Shown: positions 1 through 10,500 of the stretch, one piece after another
How positions within the stretch are numbered: position 1 is the first letter of the stretch
How the letters are laid out: each line of letters opens with the position of its first letter
Assembly: GCF_902459465.1 (NCBI RefSeq)
Contig: NC_047063.1
Span: 9,175,343-9,239,342 of the forward strand
Source: Asterias rubens
Lineage: Eukaryota > Echinodermata > Asteroidea > Forcipulatida > Asteriidae
Direction: 5' to 3'
DNA length: 64,000 bases
Notes under the pieces: model-generated
What the model was told of the DNA's origin: nothing
Databases searched by the model: none
What the model saw: the letters and a program-made list of their open reading frames with translations, nothing else
Translations under genes and position numbers: made by a program

Positions 1-478
1 AATTATACTTCAAATTGGACAATTTTCCCGATAAAAACAACTTAACATTTCTGGGATATGTGTCTTTTACTGAAGTTCGTACATGGTAGTTCTTTTGTAA
101 TTATAACAAAATAAACAACTTTATGCTTGGGTTATATATTATCATTTTTTTTTTTTTTTAATAATTCATTCAAATTTCATATAATCCTAAAATAACATTT
201 ATAAGATGAAATCTTCAAAAATAATCTAATGATTTCTAGATATCTTTTATAATCACTCTACCTACTAGAGGTTATACCTTTTCTCCCTGCTGCAAGTCTT
301 GCGACCAAGTCCCGTCAGATTTTGACTAAGCGTCAGATTTTGAAAAATGCCCGGTTCAATGACTTCATTGGTCACAAATCAACACTTGAATTGAGTTCCC
401 CAGACTAAACCAATGTGGCTACGTCCAAGCCAGGGCAAGTTTTTGTGTTGCAACCTCCAGATTGGCAAACCCTTGTAC
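1..478. other. AT-rich non-coding stretch downstream of IFRD
   Basis: No exon, RNA gene or recognisable mobile element was seen here. There is a poly-T run near 146-160 and otherwise AT-rich unique-looking sequence. It lies beyond the 3' end of the minus-strand IFRD gene. Confidence 0.4.
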
Positions 479-820
479 TTAAAGAGAAGGTAATCGTTTG
501 GTAATTACTCAAAACAAATATTAACTTAAAACTGACTTGGTAACGAGCATTGGAGAGCTGTTGATAGTATAAAACATTGTGGGAAACGACTCCCTCTACA
601 GTATTGTAGTTTTGAGAAAGAGGTAATTTCTCACTAAAATAATCAATTGAGCTAGAAGTTACTAGAAGTCTTTTATTCCTATCTGAAAGCATTTGCCTTG
701 CAACTTCGATGACCGATTGAGCCCAAATTTTCACAGGCTTGTTATTTTATGCACATGGTGGGATACACCAAGTGAGAAGACTGGTCTTTGACAATTACCA
801 AATGTGTACCTTCCCTTTAA
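479..820. mobile_element. Family A TTAA-ended MITE (variant ends)
   Basis: Non-autonomous inverted-repeat element about 340 bp long, with TTAA at 479-482 and 817-820. The interior shares the family A order seen elsewhere in the window: a segment ending GTAATTACTCAAAA, then a TATAAAACATTGTG block, a GAGAAAGAGGTAATTTCTCA block, and a CTTCGATGACCGATTGAGC block leading to the other end. It is the same end variant as the copy at 18570-18951. No transposase is encoded. TTAA target sites are known for piggyBac and Kolobok transposons; which one mobilised this family is inference. Confidence 0.75.
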
Positions 821-839
821 GTGCCATACACATTCATTC

Positions 840-985
840 AGAATTGTGTACGGGTGTTCACCATCTCTTACAAAACTATGGAAATGCTTGCCCCGAACCA
901 TGTGAAGTAGCAACTGTCTCTCGTCTGAGAGATTACAAATGTTAAGGCTTGCCCTGAACCATGTGACTTAAGAACTGTCTCTAAT
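840..985. repeat. Interspersed repeat fragment, CTTGCCC-CATGTGA type
   Basis: The segment around 885-930 (CTTGCCCCGAACCATGTGA followed by AGCAACTGTCTC) is repeated at once at 948-982 and reappears at about 41806-41970. It is a dispersed repeat of unknown class sitting between two MITEs. Confidence 0.45.
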
Positions 986-986
986 G

Positions 987-1274
987 TTAAGGGGTTTGGG
1001 TACTTTTTGTTGGACACAAAACACCGTAATTACTAGTATCGGTATTTACCAATACTAGTAAACACGCTGTACATGCTCAAATTATTTTTCGTCTTCTGAG
1101 ATGAACATTATTTTTGTGACATTGTTTTGCTCATTTCTAAAATTACTACAGCACCTCAGCAAGTAACATTATAAGTAAAACTTTCTACCAGCATTATCAT
1201 CAAACCGTGTCAGATTTAATGTAAATCTGTGACATTGTTTTTTCTGTCGTACAAAAAGTACCCAAATCCTTTAA
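987..1274. mobile_element. Family D TTAA-ended MITE
   Basis: Inverted-repeat element with TTAA at 987-990 and 1271-1274. The terminal repeats read AGGGGTTTGGGTACTTTTTG on the left and its imperfect complement (ACAAAAAGTACCCAAATCCT) on the right. A truncated second copy lies at about 8395-8610. It is non-coding and lies just 3' of the IFRD terminal exon. Confidence 0.7.
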
Positions 1275-1430
1275 GGAATTCAAATTTGTGCTTGTGATTA
1301 TGCAAGTCACTGTACAGGACATTATTCAAATAATTTGAAAAAATGAAAGTGAATAATTTGAGGTATTTTCATATATACAATTCTTACTAGCATGATTAGA
1401 GGCAGAGGATTGTCTAATGCTGGGATGACG

Positions 1431-1511
1431 TTAAATGATCGCCGTTCTTTTGTCCCGTTGTTTGCTGCGGATTTTAGTTCTAGCTTTGAAGGCTTGCGAG
1501 TTATAATGATG
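1431..1511 (-). CDS. IFRD1: IFRD exon 11 (terminal)
   Basis: Codons 403-428 and a TAA stop at 1431-1433, after a TTTCCCACAG acceptor. It encodes HHYNSQAFKARTKIRSKQ followed by RDKRTAII, the highly conserved basic tail of IFRD proteins. It is too short for a usual ORF search and was found by homology. Phase 0 start. Confidence 0.93.
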   Translation of the reverse strand, partial: HHYNSQAFKARTKIRSKQRDKRTAII

Positions 1512-4500
1512 CTGTGGGAAAAATAAAAAAATAAAAATAAATCAATTACAAACTAATTAAAATGTAAGGAAGGATTGTCTCTAAAGCCGTCAAAATATTA
1601 GTGTTAAACTAGGGATCAATGTCATTGAGCTGCTTAGCGGCCGAATTTGTGCTTTCGGTGCAATTTCCATTTCATAGTGCTGCCCTCGGGCAATTTTTCT
1701 CCTTTTGTAAAGAATGTTTAATTAATCTTTTATTTTGTATGATTTGAACATATTTTAAAATTGTAAATTCTTAATGCAATTCGGCCGTTTGACCGCGATT
1801 TTTGAATGTTTTTACATAAACCATAAACCATAACCATAAGCACACGAAAAGGCATGGTCCCAAATCCCTTTTCCACTGGCTAACTGAACACCCACATGTT
1901 TAGATTCTGATAAGATTGGTGTTCCAGGTTTCATGCAAAGAGTGTGTGGTTTGGGGCAACCTCGCTACCATGGGCAGCGCGCCGTATCACCCGCTAGCTC
2001 TGCGTACGCCTCTAACCCCATGGAGGGAAATTCCGATCCGTGTCTTTGATTGGCATCATATACGCGCAAAATACGAAATGACGTGCGTCTTCAAAAAGCT
2101 CTATACGCCGAAACGCGTGCATATGAGATGTACGTATTCACGTTTTTTGTCACGCAACACTGAACACCAAGGCAAGTTTATGACTTTTATTACACACATC
2201 GCATCCAGCGTGTGCGTGACTAGCGCCCAACACAGAACGGATCAACCACAGGACTAATTGTAATATCCCTTATATTTGGATATTTTGGAGTTACACTTCC
2301 AGGGGTTATGATCGAGCAAGGCATGCTGGGAAAAAATGGCGCGGCGAGATCGATCACCCCTGGGAACGAGGTTGGGTTTTGGGTTCAGTACCATATATCC
2401 ATCAATATGAAACTTTCACTGGCTTTGTCAGGGCTCAATTTTTACACTAGACCACAGGCCCTAGGCCAGTGATTTTAATGTAGGGCCCCGAAGCTCATTA
2501 CCGGACTGTCCTGCAGTCTAGCGTTTTTCTATTGAATAAATGAAACCTCACTGATGTTTAGATTCTGATAAGATTGGTATGCCTAGCCTCATGCTAACAG
2601 TGTGTGATTTTGGAGTGCAGCACCAAATCCACCCTTGAAAAAGGTTGAAACTGCAAACTATAAACTGCCCTTAACCAAAAAAAGGGAATCTACATAAACA
2701 AAAAAACTTACTCTTTCTATTCTGTTGGCTTTCTTCGGTGCCCCAGGCCCAGATACGATGATGGGCGCCCCTAGACCAAAGATATCCCTTAGCAGTAGAT
2801 TCTCTTGTAGGTGGATATTGGTCCCTGAACCTAGAGACTCACGGAATGCCCCGTACTGTCGCTTCTTCACCCAGCCGTCTAATTCTAGAATCTCTGGCCC
2901 AAACTTGATAATCTCATGCGGGATGTCGTTTTCCTAAATAAAAAACAGAGTTTCAAGACATTTAAGACAAATTTTAAGGGATACAGAAAAGGATCATTTA
3001 CACAATTGTGACACTCGTGCCTAAAGAAGTATATTTTGAAGCATTTTATTCAGCAATTTTGTTGTTGTTGATAAGTAGATGGTCTTGATAAAACCAAAGT
3101 TGTGTACTGTACCAGTCTTTTCAGTATTCATGCAAGCACAGGGCATGGCATTTGGTACTTTGAAAAAGTAGGAACATTTTGTTGGGTGCAAGGAACGACC
3201 AACAGGTACACATAATGTGTAGGCTCAACAGACTTTTCCGGCTATTGAATCACTTCTAATCTTCCTATGGGCATAAAAATAGTAGAAAAAACATCACGCC
3301 TTATGCATGACACAAGTGTGTATACGCCTGCAACCGTGGACTGTTGACCTGCAACCTATTGTCCCTCTTTTGTTTATTCAACAGTTCCCATTGGTTTCCT
3401 GAACCATGGACCCTATTGTCCTTTTTTTGTTATAGGTTAATAATAACATAAAATTTATGAGGCGCACAGTATCTGGAATGGTACCATTCAAAGGCGCCGG
3501 ATGCTAGCAAGCAGATAAATTAAACAGATAAGTTTTGAGGTTGTGTTTGAATGTAGATAGATCAGGTGTGTCCCTCAGCTCGTCTGGCAAGAAATTCTAG
3601 AGACGAGGTGCGCAGCTGGTAAAGGCATGGTCTCTGTAAATTGCCAGACGAGTTTTGGGAACATAGAATACATGTGATGATGATGACGATCTAAGGCCTG
3701 ATCTGATGTTACGTTGTTGTAGAAGATCTGTAATGTAGCAAGGTGCTAACCCATGGAGGGCCTTGAATGTGAGAAGCAAGATTTTGAATTGTATTCTATG
3801 TTTACCAGGAAGCCAGTGGAGATTATATAAAATGGGTGTTATGTGCTCGGAAGATTTGGTCCAGTATAGACTGCTGCAATTTTAAACCTTTACTCTTTTG
3901 ATTATCACGTCAAAGTCATGGTCAGGGAGCTAGATGTTAAGCTCACCTCAATCGTTCTGATGATATCTCTGAAGCTAGACCGTTGCTGACGTCTGTCTTT
4001 CTTAGCTCTGTATTTATTGCTGTCTGTTGCTAAGCCTCGTAGACTAACCAATAACTCCTCAACATTCTCCATGTCGAAGTCCTACAGGGAAAAGAAGCGA
4101 TCATTATATTAATAGTGGCTTCTTATATAGCGTGTGTATCTGTCACTCAGTGACACTCAAGGCGCTTTAACATACAGTATTTTGAGTCCCCAATCTGATC
4201 CCCCTTGTTGTCAATGATTGAGTTAACGTACTTCATTCTGCTCCCTGGCTAACTCATAAAGCATAGCAATGGCCTTTCTCCTTAAACTACATTACTTCAT
4301 GGGGAATCGTTTTTAACAATCTGTTATAACATCAACACTATGTAACTCTATGGTTTTATTCCCCACTCTGATTCACCTTGTTGTCGACGATTGAGTTAAC
4401 GTACTTCATTCTGCTCTCTGGCTAACTCATAAAGCATAGCAATTGTCATTTTCTAAAACTACATTACTTCATGGAGAATTTTTTCAAACAATGTGTTACA

Positions 4501-7500
4501 ATATCAAGGTTCTAATACTCTATGGTTTAAGTCCCCAATCTGATTCCCCTTGTTGTCAATGATTGAGTTAACGTACTTCATTCTGCTCCCTGGCTAACTC
4601 ATAAAGCATAGCAATGGACTCTCCCGCCTCGATCCTCAGGCTGACATCATCGCTGTGTAGGAGACTAGGAAGTTTACTTAAATGGCTGGAAAAGAAAACA
4701 AAAAAAAAACAATGATTAAACTCTTCCAGACTTTAGATATAAACCCTAACCTTATTAGGGATGTGATGGGCTATTGAAAAAAAACCCTGAAATATGAGCG
4801 CAAAGCGCGAAAAACTTGTGAGCGCAAAGCAGGAAAACTTGTGAGCTCAAAACGTGTAAGCTTGCGAGCGCAAAAGCTTGCAGGTCTGAAGCCTGCTTAC
4901 ATACATTTATAAACACAGAGAAATCACATTATATGAATAGTGTTTTCGTTGTGAATCCGGTGATAGTTTTGTTTGACCCAAAATTTATTACAAATTCTTC
5001 AGTCAGTTTCCCATGTGGTTTATTACTGTGATATTTGAAATAGAAAGTTGCATCCCTCTCCTGCTGCTCCCAAGGTAGTATCGTCAATTTGAGTCAGTGA
5101 CCGAATGAAAACTGTAGTAGATGCACTTAAAATGTTCCAGAATGTGGAAAGCAAAATCTTGAAAAGCATCCATAAACTGACAATTTCATTTTAAGAAGCC
5201 TGAGGTAGATTTCAGAAAAAGTTATGAAGAGATAAGACTAGTTTTATCTCCTCGAGTTACTCGTTCTTACCTGGGACTACCCTTAAGTTTTCAATATCTC
5301 CTAGGATTAGTCCTAAATTCGGACTAGTCCCAAGTTAGTACTAGTCCCAAGTTGGTACTAGTCCCAAGTCCTAAGCTAGGATAGTCCTAACTTAGGAAGT
5401 TAGAATTAGTCCTAAGTTAGGTATAGTCCTAAGTTCTTTGTAAAATCGACCCCTGTTGTTTCAGAATTCTTCAAAACGTCTTGTTTTTTGGTCACCCCTT
5501 CTTGTCTGACTTACCTATCCACAAGTTTTGAAACACGGGATGGTGGTGTGATAGATAGTAACAGGGTCCATGCAGACAGTGCCGCGCAATGCAGCGCCGA
5601 GACGGCTGGGCTGTGCGAGGGCGCTGTGCCATCTCCCTTTAGATACGATAATCTAAATACTTCTTCCAGGGCATCCATGCTCTCCTGCACAGTCTGGATA
5701 TAAATTCAAAGCATAAAAGTTAGACAAATTTATCCAATATTTTTGAAATCCACCAAGGGTGAGCGTTATCAACAAAAGTGCCCATGTTTTAATATGAGTC
5801 TATTAGTGCTAAAGTGGGGCCAGGTTTCCAAACTGTTCCTGTTATGGGGCCATGGAATAAGGTGAATGGTCTTTTGACTGTGCTTTTTTCTGTGACACTT
5901 TGATACTCTTCATCTGTGTCTCAGATCAATGCACAGTGGGAATTATTTGATTTATTCTGGTGGAAATCTGTGCTGGGCGGCAAAATGTATTTTGCTCAGA
6001 GTGCCCAGCATTGCCCACCGTGGCTACAACACTGGTTGTAAGGATACTTGCAAATACAAATTGTCGCATGATAGTGAATAAACAGGGATCACATTTTTAC
6101 ACTGGACCGCAGGCCTGAGGCCAGTGGTTTTAAGTGTCGAGGCCAGTATGAATGAACAAGTCCGGTGGTCTTGTGTTTTTCAATCGTATGAAAACAATAC
6201 CTCACAGTGTTTTACATTTTGAACAGAAACAAATCACTGTTCAAATTTTGACTTTTGAGTCAGAAAAATACCTTTCAATTTCATCGAGTAATGAAGTATA
6301 CTTAACACCCACGACGACAGATGAGATCAATCTTTTCTTACAGATGTTTTAGTGCATTTGAATGCATGTTGTAAAGACTTTTTGTTCTCATTTTCATTCT
6401 GGTCTTTTACAAAGATTTCTTGTCCAGTAAACATTTTGAGCTACAAACCCTGTAGTCTTGTGGACATTGCTCCCAAATTTGAGCCCTGTAGTATGGGTTT
6501 TAAGGCATTACATTGTGAGGTATCAATTCAGTTTGCAACAACACCATCAGTAGAAATAAACAGCAAAACAAGTTCTCAAAGAACAAATCTACACGGCAAA
6601 GTAGATAGTCGCACTTGGTGTTACCACAAAGTGAACACACATTGATAGTGAACACCTCAAATTTTGAGCGAACTAGATTTTCTTTTCAATTGTGAGCTTC
6701 ATCAACAACGTTAACAAAGTTCAACTCAGTTACACAACCTCATAAATCAGAACTTATTATGTTCAGTACAAGAATAGTACAAGCCATTTGAAAGTCAAAA
6801 AGAAATTTCTTTTGTTGTCTTAAAGGACAACTTTGAATTGATTCCTTTCTCAAACTTGTATTTCGATGGGACAAGCTACCCTTGCATACCTCGTAATCTT
6901 CCGCAGCTAGGAAACACCCAAGCCCAAGAAATAAGGCACACTGGAGTAAGAAGAAAACAAAAAGGAACAAGAAATTATACATTGAACATCATAATGATAT
7001 TAACCAAATAGGGGGACTACCAACACTAGGGGCTATATATGGTAGAGCGTCAAAATAAAAAACATGTTGCCTTGGATCGGTTGAGTTGGTCTTTGAAAAG
7101 CGTTTGTAACCGTTTGTTATAAAATGCATATGGTTAGAAAGATGTTTTAAAAGTAGAATACAATGATCCACACACATTTGCCTCGAAATTGTGTGGTTGT
7201 CCTTTTACTTTGCGAACTAACACGGTCGGCCATTTATGGGAGTCAAAAATTTGGCTCCCATAAATGGCCGACCATGTTTATCGACGAGGTAAAAGAAAAA
7301 CCATGCAATTTCGAGTGATACTTGTGTGGATCATTATATTCTACTTTTAAAATATCTCTCTAATCATTGCATTTTTATAACAAGCGGTTACAAACGCTTT
7401 TCAAAGATCAACTCGACCGATCCAAAACAACGTGTTCCTTTAAGTTGGAGGTTGAAGGTTCAAGTCCCGCTCTGGTAATTTTTTCTTGGTTCAACCCTTT

Positions 7501-10500
7501 ATTATTTCAAAGTTACCCGGTCACTTTCCCTTGTGGGTTAATACTTGAACTTTATGATGATAACAAGGATAGGTTTAGTAGAGATGAACTCATTGTTAAG
7601 GCCAGGATTAAGTCATCACCAAAGCAAATTAGCTGTATATTGCACCACAGCACCTTGTTAACCATGGTGCTATGTAAATGGAGTAGGTCTCATAATTCAA
7701 AAGCAGTCCCCAGACCTGGCAGGAAAATACTCTATGTTAGAAGCGCTATATTAGAAACCACTATGATTATGATATTTATTGTTATTATTATTTGTGCCTG
7801 TCTTAAGAACTCAATACCACTATTAAACTGTTTCCATTTTGATAGTTTTCTTGGTTGTTCTTTTGGACAAGTTTCGGTTCCATTAAGAAGTTCCTGTTGC
7901 TTATATTATGTAGGTTTTTGAATTCTTTAGTGAACTAAATACTATTTCTCAACGCACACTTGCTCTGCCCTTTGGTGAAGCCGTCTTGTCGGACAGGGTC
8001 GCCTTGAGGATAGGTCGTAGGTCATTGAAGATGCCTTCACTGTCATCACCGGCACCCAACTGAATCAATAGTAGGGTACCAACACTGGCAGCCAATGCCT
8101 GCTCGTCACCCTTTCCTGAAAAACCATTAAAGCATAAATACATGTTGTAGAGATCAATACAAGGAAATAGCAAGTAAATTCACCCCGACTGTAAGGATTT
8201 CCCGTTAGTTTTTGAAAAGATTTTGACACCTTTTGTAGATCAAACTTTTGGCCATGACATGAATCCCTACTCACTGCGAGTAAAGATGTGTTTAATATAA
8301 TTTACCTGTAGAAGTTTCAGCTTAAATAATCGTCAAATTCTTGAGGGGAAAAAAAGGTAAAAACACAGACCTATGATTTCACTATCTCAATGGTTTTCAG
8401 GGGAGTCAAGTAAATACCAGTACTGGTAAATACATTGCTTAATTTATTTTCGTCTCCCGAGACGAAAACTATTTTTGAGACATTGTTTTACTCATTTCTC
8501 AAAAACTAAAGCACCCCAGCTAGTAATATTTTCAGGGAAGCTTTCTATCATCATTATCTTTAAACCGACATTCTGTTTTGTGTCATACAAAAAGTACCCA
8601 AACCATTTAAGGGCATGTTATAGGTAGCTTTCCCTCCCCCCCCCCCCCCCCAGTCAGCCCTGGGTCTCCCTATGTCATCAAACTGGTGACTTATTTCCAC
8701 TGCCGGCATAATTCACAAACAAAAGTGTTTGGTCATTTATTAAGCAATGGTCAAGATTCACTCGAGTAACGCCAAGGTAGCTAATCACAGTGTTCTCCCT
8801 CAACAGTGGTCCGCTGGCCCAATGCCAGTTAAAACACCCGAAGACCAGTCAAAAGCCTCACCAAGTTGTCCTACTGGCAAGTTTAGTCTTGAACAGCATT
8901 CCGAATTCATTTGAAGTATTGACTTGTGAAGCTGGTGGACTGATAAAAAGATGCGCTAACTGGTCCTGCTGGCCAGTCACCCAAAATGTTTGTGGTAAAA
9001 CCCCGACTCGAGTGCACCGTTAATGCAGGCACGGAACTACACGGAGGCCATGGAGGACATGGCCTGTGTTGCCCCCAGGCCTTGGTGCCCTTCAAAACTT
9101 TCCCATTGACTTTAAGATTATCCAATGGGAGTCCACTTCGCAAAATGAAAATGGCCTTGCCCTCTCAACATGTTCAAAAATGAAGATCCAGGCCTGGTGG
9201 GCCAACCCCACCCTACCTACATGTACACCACCATCTACCTGAGAAAACATGTCAATAACCCTTCACAGCTCTTACCTTTTTTGATGCAGCGTTCCATACA
9301 GTCCGCGATGGTTATTTTCCTCTCCGATATAAAGTCAGTCAGAACTTTCTGTGTCAGACATTTCTTCAGTCCATCCAAACATTTCTGACGTCCGTTTACA
9401 CTGTTATTAACAACAAGAAAATCAAACCAAGAGTTTTAGGGGTTAAATATTTTTTTGACAGAAAATCCAACAGAAACTATTGGAAAAACAAAAGCATTTT
9501 TCTTATTAAACAATAATGAGTGCGTTTACCTTTTCTGGGTGGTTCCATCAATGTACTCCTTGATCTTGTCTTCCAAGAGTTCCTGAGCGTCGGACTCATC
9601 AGCACGGACATTATCAGCCGCCTCAAAACCTAGCACAAGAAAACAAAAGCAACACAAACAATAAACAACTACACTCAGACCTGGCTAAACAGCAAAGGGA
9701 AACCAAAATTGAGCACTGCTACAGAGCAGCCAACTTTTGCATCTTGTGGTGTGTCATGGCTGGCTCTGGTGTCTGATCAGCAGAGTGAGGGTTCGAATCC
9801 CGGTCGTGACACTTGATATGCAAAATTGGGGAGGTAGTGTTTCTGCTCTACCGGCGATTGCCTCCATGCCCCCTGGTCATTGCCTTAAGGCCCTTGTAAT
9901 GCTCCAGTAGAAATTAACAATGTCCTCATCGGGTGCCCTTTACTAAGAAGAAAATAAATGCCTTGGTGCCCTTGCCATTTCAAAAACCAAAGCATACAGG
10001 TCTGAAATACCTTCCTCGATGATGCTATCTGGTTCTGAAAGATGACTGCTGGTCATGCTCCCTGTCTCCTCTGTGTCTCCTTCACTACTGTCCCCACATC
10101 GGGCACCACCTTTTAAAACAAAATAAATTACGTTCAATGGAATATAAGGAAAGCTCATGAGATTCAGCTTTGAATGAATAAATTTAGGTGCTAATTGTTT
10201 TAAGTAACATAATTCAATAATTGTTAAAACCCTAGGCCTTTGTATGTTTATTTTTTGTGTTTTTGCTATTGTTCTGTACGGTCAAGGACCCCAACAGAAA
10301 TGAGTCAAAGTTATTGGCTTTTTGGGGCTATCCTTGGATAATGTTGTTTAAACTATTTTCATTACTATCCTCCTCTTATATGTGATTGTGCAATGTTCTT
10401 GTAGTTGTACTTGTTGAGCTTTATCAAAATAAATTCAGCTAAAAAGTTTGATTAAATGAAATCTATTTATTTTACGGCACACAGCAGTTGGCTGCCACAA

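Noticed and set aside
405..945. 109-, 60- and 68-codon ORFs at the window start
   Set aside because: They lie across a family A MITE and an adjacent dispersed repeat; the same peptides recur wherever the repeats occur.
7367..7921. 184-codon plus-strand ORF
   Set aside because: Starts inside the palindromic MITE and runs through a SINE half into intron sequence of the minus-strand IFRD gene.
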